From Acinetobacter sp. ANC 4862 (GTDB lineage: Bacteria > Pseudomonadota > Gammaproteobacteria > Pseudomonadales > Moraxellaceae), in the NCBI RefSeq assembly GCF_004336635.1, contig NZ_SJXH01000013.1, forward strand, positions 1-64,000: DNA of 64,000 bases. Direction: 5' to 3'. Position 1 is the first letter of the stretch; each line of letters starts with the position of its first letter. Both the position numbers and the translations under genes were made by a program. Below the pieces are notes generated by a model that was not told the origin of the DNA, made no database searches, and saw nothing but the letters and a program-made list of their open reading frames with translations. Positions 20,537 through 28,989 of the stretch are shown here, in pieces.

Positions 20537-20893
20537 ATGGGCTTAGCATACAAACACGAATCTGAGTATTTTTTCTTTGCACAGCTCTTAGTACATCATG
20601 TGCAAGGGTATATTGAAAAACATCCGGATGCCCAGGATGCTATTTTCGACCTTCGTGATATTTATGAACTTTTTCGCCAAGACTTTGCTTCTGCAACCAC
20701 AAATCTGGATGCTATTTTAAATATCGCAGACCAATATAAAGTTGAAACACTGAACGGCGATCAAAAGCTGATTAGTCATTACGCCATCGATCCTAAAAAT
20801 AATTCTTTGCTGCTAGATTTCAATACTGAGGCTCTAGAAAGCCTGAGACAAGGCAAACCCATTATCGAACCCGATGCCACTCTTCACGAATAG
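20537..20893 (+). CDS. Hypothetical protein, 118 residues
   Basis: A small soluble acidic protein with no signal peptide, membrane segment or motif that I recognise. The helical N-terminal half (SEYFFFAQLLVHHVQGYIEKH) is followed by a mixed region. ATG 20537 was chosen because AATAAGGAGC provides a strong AGGAG ribosome site 8 bases ahead; a longer in-frame start at 20489 has none. The gene converges on bfmS, and a shared terminator lies between them. Confidence 0.75.
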   Translation: MGLAYKHESEYFFFAQLLVHHVQGYIEKHPDAQDAIFDLRDIYELFRQDFASATTNLDAILNIADQYKVETLNGDQKLISHYAIDPKNNSLLLDFNTEALESLRQGKPIIEPDATLHE

Positions 20894-20898
20894 ACCAT

Positions 20899-20930
20899 AA
20901 AAAAAGCACCGAATCTGGTGCTTTTTTTAT
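20899..20930. terminator. Bidirectional intrinsic terminator
   Basis: Stem AAAAAAAGCACC/GGTGCTTTTTTT with loop GAATCT lies between the converging hypothetical gene and bfmS. Confidence 0.85.
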
Positions 20931-20938
20931 TATCTTGC

Positions 20939-22597
20939 TTAAAACTCTATGCTGTCTTTAGTCATACCGGTTTTTTTGCCAGATTTATTAAATCTTTGTA
21001 CAGGCCATGTCATGATAAAACGCGCCCCACCCAAAATCGGGCTTTTATCGACATGAATATTACCGCCAAACCAGTACGCAATACGACTCACAATAGACAA
21101 ACCTAAACCATAGCCACCAGAAGCACGGGTACGACTGTCATCTAAACGTGCAAAAGCTTCAAAGATGCGCTTCCGCTCTTCTTCGGGTACACCTGCACCA
21201 TCATCTTCAACCTGCACATAAGCCAGACCTTCGTCATTGATCCCTCCGCTTACAATCACTTTATGATCACAATATCGAACCGCATTGCCCACCAAATTCT
21301 GTACTACACGGTGTAAATAACGACGTTCAGCATCCACCACAATGGTAAGAGGCAGTGCTTGAAGCTCGATTTCTTTTTGTGTTTTTAGTGCCTCAGTTTC
21401 AACAACAACTTGATCTAACACGTCAAACAAAACAATTTTTTCAAAGTCTAAAGAAGGTGTACCTTGCTCGAGTTTGGCATAGGTCATGATTTCATCAATC
21501 AAGGTATTCAGCGCTTCAATATCCTTATCAATCTGCTCAACCTGTTGCAAGCGATACTCATAGTCATCTTCTTCTGCCAGCATTTCCATACCAAAACGGA
21601 TCCGTGCCACAGGTGTACGTAATTCATGCGAAACCGCACGCATCAATTCGCGTTGAGCTTCAATCAAGCGCTGAATGTGATCCGACATACTGTTGTAATT
21701 GGTCGCCAAACTTGCCATTTCATCGGTCCCATCGACCGGCAAACGTAAAGTCATATCCCCGGACTTCATACGATGCAAGGCATAATTCACTTCACGTAAA
21801 CGACGCTGCATTGGCACAAGCAAGCCATATACACCCAGACTTAACACAAATAAGCTGAGTAAGGTAATCCCGGCTGCAAGCTGGAAAGGCATCCAGTTAA
21901 ATAGCGGTACAGGACCGAGCACCAACACCTCAGAAGGCGAACTTGGCATAGGGGAAACAATAGAAATTGTGGTCCCACGAACCGATGCACTGTCACGGTA
22001 TAAAATAATACTGTGATCTAATCGAAGTCGACCAATCTGTTCCGAATCAAGTGGAAGGTTTTGAATTTTTTCAATTTGAATAGGATAAGCAAAATTCGAT
22101 TGAATTTTTGCAAGATATTCTTTTTCTTGTCCCGGGTAATACACCAGATAATCCAGAATAAAAATCGGCAACGCTTTCATTTGGCGTTCGCCAATTTTAT
22201 CTACTTTTATATAAAGCAAATGTTTTGGATCATCTTTCAGGCCAATAATCACGTAAGCAATCGAGTTTTGTGCATCATAACGAACCGCAGCTTTACGCTC
22301 GTTAATTCGTCTTTGCTCGGTACGCGATAAATCAACTTTATTTGCATCTACATAATAAATGGGCAATTCCAGCAAATCCGAAGCATCAGAAATCCAGTCT
22401 TTTTTCTGTTGCTCATTCGGCTGCCGTGCGATGCCCTCACTAATGATATAAGACACACCATCGGTTAAAGATTCACGATATTCTTGCGCACGCTGGTAAT
22501 TAATAATCTGTACCAACAGGTAGCCAAATACTGCTACCAAGGCGACTAAAATTACTAACCCCGCATAAATACGCAAGAATATACTGTGTTTAAACAA
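20939..22597 (-). CDS. bfmS: Sensor histidine kinase BfmS
   Basis: Membrane sensor kinase of the BfmRS system, which in Acinetobacter controls biofilm formation, envelope and capsule functions and stress tolerance. The 552 residues comprise a first membrane helix (about 8-30), a periplasmic sensor region to about 230, a second helix (about 237-260), HAMP (about 262-315), a HisKA domain with the phospho-accepting His in AVSHELRTPVARIRFG (near 321), and an ATPase domain with NAVRYCD, DDGAGVPEEE and GGYGLGLSIV. It follows bfmR by 31 bases in the same transcript. Confidence 0.92.
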   Translation of the reverse strand: MFKHSIFLRIYAGLVILVALVAVFGYLLVQIINYQRAQEYRESLTDGVSYIISEGIARQPNEQQKKDWISDASDLLELPIYYVDANKVDLSRTEQRRINERKAAVRYDAQNSIAYVIIGLKDDPKHLLYIKVDKIGERQMKALPIFILDYLVYYPGQEKEYLAKIQSNFAYPIQIEKIQNLPLDSEQIGRLRLDHSIILYRDSASVRGTTISIVSPMPSSPSEVLVLGPVPLFNWMPFQLAAGITLLSLFVLSLGVYGLLVPMQRRLREVNYALHRMKSGDMTLRLPVDGTDEMASLATNYNSMSDHIQRLIEAQRELMRAVSHELRTPVARIRFGMEMLAEEDDYEYRLQQVEQIDKDIEALNTLIDEIMTYAKLEQGTPSLDFEKIVLFDVLDQVVVETEALKTQKEIELQALPLTIVVDAERRYLHRVVQNLVGNAVRYCDHKVIVSGGINDEGLAYVQVEDDGAGVPEEERKRIFEAFARLDDSRTRASGGYGLGLSIVSRIAYWFGGNIHVDKSPILGGARFIMTWPVQRFNKSGKKTGMTKDSIEF

Positions 22598-22628
22598 GAG
22601 GATGTCCTATAAAAATTAGGTACAAATA

Positions 22629-23345
22629 TTAAAGACCGTTGGTTTCTTTAACGAATAAATAACCTTTACTACGTACTGTTTTAATACGTTTTGGATTTTC
22701 TGGATCATCACCAATTTTTGGACGAATACGTGAAATGCGCACATCAATTGAACGGTCTTGACCATCGTATTCAATACCGCGTAGACGCTCAAAAATATCT
22801 TCACGAGATAGAATGCGACCCGCGTTTGAAGCCAATAACCACAACAGGTCATATTCAGCACTGGTGAAGTCAACCAACTCACCATTCAAAGTCACCGAAC
22901 GGCCACCATTATCGATCACAAGGTCATCAAATTCGATGCGTTGTGCAACTTCATCTTCAGGTGCCTTGTCGGTACGACGCAGCAATGCACGAATACGCGC
23001 TAAAAGAACACGTGGCTGAACAGGTTTAGCCACATAGTCGTCCGCACCCATTTCCAATCCTAAAACCTGGTCCATATCTTCGGTACGTGCAGTCAGCATC
23101 AAAATCGGTTGATGATAATGTGGACGGACTTCACGACAAATGGTTAAACCATCTGCACCTGGCAACATCACATCCAGTACCACTAGATCTGGTTGTTCCG
23201 CAATGATACGACGGATTGCGCGATTACCGTCAGGTTCTACCCCAACTTCTAATCCATTACGAATCAGGTATTCTTGAGTCAAACGTGCAAGACGTTCATC
23301 GTCTTCAACAATTAAAATTTTAGGTAACTTTTCTTCTTGGCTCAT
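22629..23345 (-). CDS. bfmR: Response regulator BfmR (OmpR/PhoB family)
   Basis: Receiver domain (residues about 9-120) with the acidic pair near ED (15-16) and the phosphorylation site Asp58 in VVLDVMLPG, followed by a winged-helix DNA-binding domain (about 135-235; RSIDVRISRIRPKI). The start MSQEEKLPKI gives 238 residues, the known BfmR length; AAGGGG provides a ribosome site. An open frame extends 41 codons further upstream but is implausible as protein. A perfect palindrome at 23424-23438 may be an autoregulatory site. Confidence 0.94.
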   Translation of the reverse strand: MSQEEKLPKILIVEDDERLARLTQEYLIRNGLEVGVEPDGNRAIRRIIAEQPDLVVLDVMLPGADGLTICREVRPHYHQPILMLTARTEDMDQVLGLEMGADDYVAKPVQPRVLLARIRALLRRTDKAPEDEVAQRIEFDDLVIDNGGRSVTLNGELVDFTSAEYDLLWLLASNAGRILSREDIFERLRGIEYDGQDRSIDVRISRIRPKIGDDPENPKRIKTVRSKGYLFVKETNGL

Positions 23346-23423
23346 AAAATGCCCCTTTATATGGATTAAGGTATCCTTAAAAATCCGACGGATACGCTTT
23401 AATATATTCAGCAATATACACAC

Positions 23424-23438
23424 GTTTACATTGTAAAC
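23424..23438. promoter_or_regulatory. Palindrome upstream of bfmR, candidate autoregulatory operator
   Basis: GTTTACATTGTAAAC is a perfect 7+1+7 inverted repeat about 80 bases upstream of the bfmR start codon. Autoregulation by BfmR is known in Acinetobacter; that this exact site is used is inference. Confidence 0.4.
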
Positions 23439-23632
23439 AAGATAGCATTCACCAAACTGATACATCAAAGTAGTTTTTTGTTATATTTTTATTAAGTGTT
23501 GAATTAATTGATATTTTCAAATTTAATGCCCATTTAAGCCATTTTACCGATACATCTTGTTACAAAATGTTGATTTTATATACATTTTGCCATTTTGTTC
23601 AGAATATGAGTAATTAATCGCACTCTTTTAAC

Positions 23633-23641
23633 TTATCCACA
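23633..23641 (+). promoter_or_regulatory. DnaA box upstream of nrdA
   Basis: TTATCCACA matches the consensus DnaA box exactly. A two-mismatch copy (TTATCTATA, 23645-23653) follows, and an inverted one-mismatch copy (TGCGGATAA) lies at 23746-23754. DnaA control of nrdAB is established in E. coli. Confidence 0.45.
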
Positions 23642-23800
23642 ATGTTATCTATAAGTACTTAATCCGAGCTTTGTTATGCTAGACCCCTGTCTAATCAGGC
23701 TTATACAAGAAACATAAAAATAGAGATTTTTTTGCAATGAGATATTGCGGATAAATAGAAAAATTTTTACTAAAATGTCAATATTGATCTAAGCTCATTT

Positions 23801-23848
23801 TTCCCGTATCTTGTGTTCAATTCGATTTTAAACCACTAGTTCTTGTGT
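23801..23848 (+). promoter_or_regulatory. Candidate pair of NrdR boxes ahead of nrdA
   Basis: Sites at 23801-23816 (TTCCCGTATCTTGTGT) and 23833-23848 (CCACTAGTTCTTGTGT) share the right half TCTTGTGT and are spaced exactly 32 bp apart, three helical turns, which is the spacing of known NrdR box pairs. The second site matches most positions of the 16-bp NrdR consensus, and the first only its right half. The pair ends 85 bases before the nrdA start. Confidence 0.5.
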
Positions 23849-23933
23849 TTAATCCTCAAACACTGAGATGAGATTTCGTCCAGTTCAAATGGTCCACACA
23901 CATAACAATAGATGACAATGGAGCTATGCCCAC

Positions 23934-26768
23934 ATGAGCGTAATCACTTCAATTCCTGGTCAACTTCAGGTGATTAAACGCACCGGTGATGTTGCTACTT
24001 TTGATGCAGAGAAAATTTCTGTCGCGATAGGTAAAGCTTTCTTGGCCGTAGAAGGTCAACAAAGCGCTGATTCAAGCCGTATTCATGACCGTATAGAACA
24101 ACTGACTGAAATGGTGATGAATACTTTTAACCGTCGTTTACCGTCAGGTGGCACGATTCACATTGAAGAAATTCAAGACCAAGTTGAACTTGCGCTTATG
24201 CGTACCGGTGAACAGAAAGTTGCGCGTGCGTATGTCATCTACCGCGAACAACGCTCTGATGCACGTAAACAAACTGGCGCACACCATCATCCTACTTTGC
24301 AAATCACGGCTGCAAATGGTCAGCTTCAACCGCTTGACTTGGGCGCGCTAAAAGCACATGTAGAAAAAGCAGCTGAAGGTCTGGAAGGGATTGATGTTCA
24401 AGCGATCGTCGATGAAACCATCAAGAACTTATATAACGGCGTAAAAGAGTCTGACATCTCAACAACAATGATGATGGCGACCCGTACCCGTATCGAACAA
24501 GAACCTAACTATACTTATGTGACTGCACGTTTACTTCGTGACAATTTAGTTGCTACAGGTTTGGAGTTCCTGGGTCTGTCTACAGACACCAATGAGGGTG
24601 ATGCTTTAGAAACCTTCTTAAAGAAAGGGATCGAGCTTGATCTTTTATCTCCAGAACTGCTTAACTTCGACCTTGCGAAATTGGCAGCAGCGATTCAACC
24701 AGAACGCTCAAACCAGTTCACCTACTTAGGTCTGCAAACTTTATTTGACCGTTACTTCATCCATTCAAATGGCATCCGTTTTGAATTACCGCAATTGTTC
24801 TTCATGCGCGTATCCATGGGTCTGTCGTTAAATGAAGAAAACCGTGAAGATCGTGCCATCGAATTCTACAACTTGTTGTCTAGCTTCGATTACATGGCTT
24901 CAACACCTACCCTATTTAACTCGGGTACTTTACGTCCACAGTTATCTAGCTGTTACTTAACTACGATTGGTGATGACCTGTATAACATTTATGGCGCAAT
25001 GCGTGATAACGCAATGTTGTCTAAATGGGCAGGCGGTTTAGGCAATGACTGGACTCCAGTTCGTGCCTTGAACTCATACATCAAAGGGACAAACGGTAAG
25101 TCTCAAGGTGTGGTACCGTTCCTTAAAGTAGCCAACGATACAGCTGTTGCGGTAAACCAAGGCGGTAAGCGTAAAGGTGCAGTTTGTGCATACCTTGAAA
25201 CCTGGCACCTGGACATCGAAGAATTCCTAGAGCTTCGTAAAAATACCGGTGATGACCGTCGCCGTACCCACGACATGAATACTGCAAACTGGGTTCCAGA
25301 CTTGTTCATGCAACGTGTATTTGAAGATGCTGACTGGACCCTGTTCACACCTTCTGAAACGCCTGATCTTCATGATTTAATGGGTGCAGAATTCGCTGAA
25401 CGTTATGCTTACTACGAAAGCATTGCCAAAGAAACAAACATGTTGCACAAAGTTATTCGTGCAAAAGATTTGTGGCGCAAAATGCTGTCGATGTTGTTTG
25501 AAACTGGCCACCCTTGGATCACATTCAAAGACGTATGCAACTTGCGTTCACCTCAACAACACGTGGGCGTAGTGCATTCATCTAACTTGTGTACAGAAAT
25601 TACTTTGAACACCAATGAAGATGAAATTGCAGTATGTAACCTAGGTTCAATCAACCTTGTACAACACGTTCAAGGCGGTGTGTTAGATCGCGAAAAATTG
25701 GCGCGTACAGTAAAAACTGCTGTTCGTATGCTCGACAACGTGATTGACATCAACTACTACGCTGTACCACAAGCACGTACTTCAAACATGAAGCATCGTC
25801 CAGTGGGTATGGGCATCATGGGCTTCCAGGATGCTTTATATGAAATGAACTTGGCGTATGGTTCTGAAGCGGCTGTTGATTTTGCCGATGAATCTATGGA
25901 AGTGATTAGCTACTATGCGATTTCAACTTCAAGTGATTTGGCTGTTGAACGTGGGACTTATGAAACATTTAAAGGTTCATTGTGGGATCAAGGGATCTTG
26001 CCAATCGACTCTTTAGATATCGTTGCAAAATCACGCCCAGAACGCATGTTCGAAGTGGATCGTACCACTCGTCTGGATTGGGATACTTTACGTAGCAAAG
26101 TTCAAAAAGACGGTATGCGTAACTCGAACGTTATGGCAATTGCTCCGACTGCAACTATTTCGAACATTTGTGGTGTTTCTCAGTCAATCGAACCGACTTT
26201 CCAAAACCTTTATGTGAAATCTAACCTTTCTGGTGAATTCACAGTGATCAACCCGTACTTAGTACGTGCGTTAAAAGATCGCGGTCTTTGGGATTCAGTG
26301 ATGGTGAACGACCTTAAACATTTTGAAGGTTCTGTTCAGAAGATTTCACGTATTCCTGAAGAGCTTAAAGCCATCTTCGCGACTGCGTTTGAAGTTGAAC
26401 CACGCTGGATTGTAGATGCTGCATCACGCCGTCAAAAATGGATCGATCAAGCACAGTCTCTTAACCTTTACATCTCTGGTGCAAACGGTAAGAAACTGGA
26501 CATGACTTACAAAATGGCTTGGTTACGTGGTCTTAAAACCACTTATTACCTTCGTGCATTGGGTGCGACTTCTGCTGAGAAATCGACCATTAACACGGGT
26601 GCATTGAACGCAGTAAAATCAAACATGGGCGCTGCTGTTGTAACTAGCGCACCTGTAGTTGAAGAAGTGAAAAAACCTGAAGCAGTAGCTGAAGATGATT
26701 TTGCTCAAGCAGCTCCAGTGCCATTGGCATGTTCAATTGACAATCCTGATTGTGAGGCTTGTCAATAA
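23934..26768 (+). CDS. nrdA: Ribonucleoside-diphosphate reductase alpha subunit (class Ia)
   Basis: Catalytic subunit that reduces ribonucleoside diphosphates to deoxyribonucleotides using the radical generated in NrdB. The 944 residues start with an ATP-cone (about 11-105, VIKRTGDVATFDAEKISVAI) and a second, degenerate cone-like segment (about 120-200), as in pseudomonads. Active-site residues are recognisable: the redox Cys in SSCYLTTIGDD (near 340), NLCTEI (near 553) and AVCNLGSI (near 567). The C-terminal swinging-arm cysteines are in NPDCEACQ. GGAG lies 10 bases before the ATG. Confidence 0.97.
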   Translation: MSVITSIPGQLQVIKRTGDVATFDAEKISVAIGKAFLAVEGQQSADSSRIHDRIEQLTEMVMNTFNRRLPSGGTIHIEEIQDQVELALMRTGEQKVARAYVIYREQRSDARKQTGAHHHPTLQITAANGQLQPLDLGALKAHVEKAAEGLEGIDVQAIVDETIKNLYNGVKESDISTTMMMATRTRIEQEPNYTYVTARLLRDNLVATGLEFLGLSTDTNEGDALETFLKKGIELDLLSPELLNFDLAKLAAAIQPERSNQFTYLGLQTLFDRYFIHSNGIRFELPQLFFMRVSMGLSLNEENREDRAIEFYNLLSSFDYMASTPTLFNSGTLRPQLSSCYLTTIGDDLYNIYGAMRDNAMLSKWAGGLGNDWTPVRALNSYIKGTNGKSQGVVPFLKVANDTAVAVNQGGKRKGAVCAYLETWHLDIEEFLELRKNTGDDRRRTHDMNTANWVPDLFMQRVFEDADWTLFTPSETPDLHDLMGAEFAERYAYYESIAKETNMLHKVIRAKDLWRKMLSMLFETGHPWITFKDVCNLRSPQQHVGVVHSSNLCTEITLNTNEDEIAVCNLGSINLVQHVQGGVLDREKLARTVKTAVRMLDNVIDINYYAVPQARTSNMKHRPVGMGIMGFQDALYEMNLAYGSEAAVDFADESMEVISYYAISTSSDLAVERGTYETFKGSLWDQGILPIDSLDIVAKSRPERMFEVDRTTRLDWDTLRSKVQKDGMRNSNVMAIAPTATISNICGVSQSIEPTFQNLYVKSNLSGEFTVINPYLVRALKDRGLWDSVMVNDLKHFEGSVQKISRIPEELKAIFATAFEVEPRWIVDAASRRQKWIDQAQSLNLYISGANGKKLDMTYKMAWLRGLKTTYYLRALGATSAEKSTINTGALNAVKSNMGAAVVTSAPVVEEVKKPEAVAEDDFAQAAPVPLACSIDNPDCEACQ

Positions 26769-26777
26769 GCTTGCATG

Positions 26778-26873
26778 ACCTCCCCTAACCCCTCCTAAAA
26801 GGAGGGGGATTCCTCGAAGCAAATGGCGGGATGCAAGTCCCCCTTTGCAAAATGGGGATTTAGGGGGATTCCA
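26778..26873. repeat. GC-rich palindromic repeat downstream of nrdA
   Basis: A block of inverted C-rich and G-rich segments: CCTCCCCTAACCCCTCC at the left, an internal GGAGGGGG, then TCCCCCTTT and GGGGATTTAGGGGGATT at the right. It is strikingly unlike the AT-rich surroundings. The CCCCCTTT...GGGGATTTAGGGGG pattern is a common dispersed palindrome in bacterial genomes, including Acinetobacter (recalled, not searched). Confidence 0.6.
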
Positions 26874-26885
26874 AAATTTAGGCAA

Positions 26886-26930
26886 TAAAAAAGCCCTATA
26901 GCGTCCGTCAAAACTAACTAAAGGGCTTTT
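26886..26930 (+). terminator. Probable terminator after nrdA
   Basis: Stem AAAAAGCCCT/AGGGCTTTT with a long loop of about 25 bases lies 118 bases past the nrdA stop, after the palindromic repeat. It would separate nrdA from the downstream small genes and nrdB. Confidence 0.55.
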
Positions 26931-27055
26931 CAATCTCGAAGTGATACCAAAATGGTCACGACGAGGCTGGCATTAGCAAATGCGAGATGAATTGTAGCAC
27001 TGAATTCTTTCTCGAGCCAGTATGAGTCATTTTGATTTGATATGGAGATAACTCT

Positions 27056-27181
27056 ATGGCTACTAAAAAAGTTTCCCGTGATGCTGGTACTGGTCGCTTT
27101 GTTACTGAAAAGTATGCACAAAAGCATCCTAAAACGACAGTGACTGAAACCGTTAAACCTACAAAATCATCTAAAAAATGA
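27056..27181 (+). CDS. Small basic protein of 41 residues
   Basis: The product MATKKVSRDAGTGRFVTEKY and following residues belongs to a widespread type of tiny bacterial and phage proteins with the pattern RDAGTGRFV...KHPKTTVTE. A GGAG ribosome site precedes the ATG by 8 bases. The protein is lysine- and threonine-rich and probably cytosolic. No function is known to me. It lies between the nrdA terminator and a second tiny gene, and the threonine-rich tail (TVTETVKPTKSSKK) is typical of the group. Confidence 0.7.
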   Translation: MATKKVSRDAGTGRFVTEKYAQKHPKTTVTETVKPTKSSKK

Positions 27182-27245
27182 TTTTGTGAATGTAAATCTT
27201 AGTTTCGGCTAGGATTTACATTTTAAATAATTATAGGAAAAGACC

Positions 27246-27377
27246 ATGCTCCATATGACTCACAACTACATGTTAGGACTTGTTGCACTGGTCGTTTCCT
27301 TTGTTCTGACTTTTTATGTCCCGATTGGCTATTTCTGGCTCAAGGCACATAAAGCGAGCAAGCAAAATAAGTCGTGA
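27246..27377 (+). CDS. Small single-pass membrane protein of 43 residues
   Basis: The short product has one hydrophobic helix (about residues 9-32, including LGLVALVVSFVLTFYVPIGY) and a basic tail (KAHKASKQNKS), which suggests that the C-terminus faces the cytoplasm. The ribosome site AGGAA lies 8 bases ahead of ATG 27246; a second ATG three codons later is possible. It lies 64 bases after the 41-residue gene and ahead of nrdB. Function unknown; a link to nrdB expression is only positional. Confidence 0.6.
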   Translation: MLHMTHNYMLGLVALVVSFVLTFYVPIGYFWLKAHKASKQNKS

Positions 27378-27456
27378 GGATATCTGTCCTATCGAACAAG
27401 ATTAGAACAGTGATCGGCAAAACTTAATTTTGCTTACACAATTTAAGCGTATAGTA

Positions 27457-27479
27457 GACATCTTCGTTTGTGAGATGTC
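27457..27479 (+). promoter_or_regulatory. Inverted repeat at the nrdB promoter
   Basis: GACATCT and AGATGTC form perfect 7-bp arms with a 9-base spacer, directly after a -10-like TATAGT (27450-27455) and 36 bases before the nrdB ATG. It could be an operator or a leader hairpin. Its right half (TTTGTGA) only faintly resembles an NrdR half-site. Confidence 0.35.
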
Positions 27480-27514
27480 AGATAACAGATATAAGCATCG
27501 AAGAGAGAATTGAT

Positions 27515-28798
27515 ATGTCTATCCTAAGTTGGGACGATTTCGAAGATGATTCACAGAAACCGGCTGCACCTGAACACAAGTCTGCGCCCGTCGAGCCGCA
27601 AAAAGCGACTCATACACAAGTGGTATCTGATGCACAACCATCAGCGCCGGATTTGGGTGCTGCACAACCCGCTAGAACCAGTCAAGGTCGAACAAAACAT
27701 TCAGCCGATTCATTGGCAAGAGCATCTGCTGCCTTAGAAACACTTGATGTTGCGCCAGGCTTGGAAGAGCTTGAAATGGGCGCACAGCGCGTACAAGTTG
27801 ACGATAAAGCCATGATCAACTGTCGTGCTGACTTGAACCAGCTTGTTCCATTCAAATACGAATGGGCTTGGCAAAAATATCTAGACGGTTGTGCCAACCA
27901 CTGGATGCCGCAAGAAGTGAACATGAACCATGACATCGCACTTTGGAAGTCTGAAAACGGCTTAACCGAAGATGAGCGAACTATTGTTATGCGTTCACTT
28001 GGTTTCTTCTCGACTGCCGATTCATTGGTTGCAAACAATTTGGTATTGGCGATTTACCGTCATATTACCAACCCTGAATGCCGTCAGTACATTTTGCGTC
28101 AAGCATTTGAAGAAGCAATTCATACACATGCTTACCAATACTGTATCGAATCTTTGGGTATGGATGAAGGCGAAGTCTTCAACATGTACCGTGAAGTACC
28201 GTCAGTAGCGCGTAAAGCGGCTTGGGGCTTGAAATATACCCAATCTTTAAGTGATCCTACTTTCAAAACGGGTACACCTGAAAACGACCAAATCTTGCTT
28301 CGCAACTTGATCGCGTTCTACTGTGTACTTGAAGGCATCTTCTTCTACTGTGGTTTCAGCCAAATCCTGTCTATGGGTCGCCGTAACAAGATGAATGGTG
28401 TTGCTGAGCAATTCCAGTACATCCTGCGTGATGAATCTATGCACTTGAACTTTGGTATCGACATGATTAACCAAATCAAGAATGAAAACCCGGGTCTTTG
28501 GACAGCTGAATTCCAAGAAGAAATCATTCAAATGATTCTTGAAGGTACGATGCTTGAAATTGAATACGCACGTGACACGATGCCACGCGGTGTACTCGGC
28601 ATGAATGCTGCAATGATGGAAGAATACTTGAAGTTCATTGCAAACCGTCGTTTAGCGCAACTTGGCTTGCCTGAACAATTCGCTGGTGTGAACAACCCAT
28701 TCCAGTGGATGTCAGAAATGATGGACTTGCGTAAAGAGAAAAACTTCTTTGAAACTCGCGTAACAGACTACCAAACTGGTGGCGCGTTAAGCTGGTAA
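27515..28798 (+). CDS. nrdB: Ribonucleoside-diphosphate reductase beta subunit (class Ia)
   Basis: Supplies the diiron-tyrosyl radical for NrdA. Metal and radical residues are readable: EAIHTHAY holds the E, H and radical Y in the E-x2-H-x3-Y spacing of the family, [13 protein letters not shown] carries a ligand Glu, and RDESMHL another E/H pair. ATG 27515 starts [12 protein letters not shown]; an earlier in-frame start at 27470 looks spurious. The 427 residues exceed E. coli NrdB (376) because of a low-complexity A/P/Q-rich insertion at about residues 11-85 before the conserved [13 protein letters not shown]. It ends in a terminator. Confidence 0.96.
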   Translation: MSILSWDDFEDDSQKPAAPEHKSAPVEPQKATHTQVVSDAQPSAPDLGAAQPARTSQGRTKHSADSLARASAALETLDVAPGLEELEMGAQRVQVDDKAMINCRADLNQLVPFKYEWAWQKYLDGCANHWMPQEVNMNHDIALWKSENGLTEDERTIVMRSLGFFSTADSLVANNLVLAIYRHITNPECRQYILRQAFEEAIHTHAYQYCIESLGMDEGEVFNMYREVPSVARKAAWGLKYTQSLSDPTFKTGTPENDQILLRNLIAFYCVLEGIFFYCGFSQILSMGRRNKMNGVAEQFQYILRDESMHLNFGIDMINQIKNENPGLWTAEFQEEIIQMILEGTMLEIEYARDTMPRGVLGMNAAMMEEYLKFIANRRLAQLGLPEQFAGVNNPFQWMSEMMDLRKEKNFFETRVTDYQTGGALSW

Positions 28799-28810
28799 TT
28801 TAAAGATGTA

Positions 28811-28839
28811 AAAATCCCGCTCATGTAGCGGGATTTTTT
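28811..28839 (+). terminator. Intrinsic terminator after nrdB
   Basis: Stem AAATCCCGC/GCGGGATTT with loop TCATGTA is followed by T6, 12 bases past the nrdB stop. Confidence 0.85.
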
Positions 28840-28989
28840 ATCAGAAGATAAAATTCATATAAAAAACAATAGAAATACAGCAACTTAAGAATAAATAATT
28901 AGTTTAAATTTCAAACTGTTCTGCTATTATGAAAGTGAATAACAACACTAAATTTACAACTTAATACCCATAAAATCACAGAGGCTAAA

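Larger units (their letters stand above)
23346..23933. other. Divergent control region between bfmR and nrdA
   Basis: About 590 bp, very AT-rich. The bfmR side holds a 15-bp palindrome (23424-23438). The nrdA side holds a perfect DnaA box (23633-23641), a weaker inverted one (23746-23754), and a pair of NrdR-box-like sites 32 bp apart (23801-23816 and 23833-23848). No gene was recognised. Confidence 0.6.

Noticed and set aside
23926-23937. Three-codon open frame (ATG CCC ACA TGA) overlapping the nrdA start
   Set aside because: Too short to judge and likely chance; the GGAG site fits the nrdA ATG at an acceptable distance.
27426-27473. NrdR box pair ahead of nrdB
   Set aside because: Half-sites ACACAAT (27436) and TTTGTG (near 27468) exist, but the spacing does not fit the 31-32 bp rule, so only the inverted repeat was kept.
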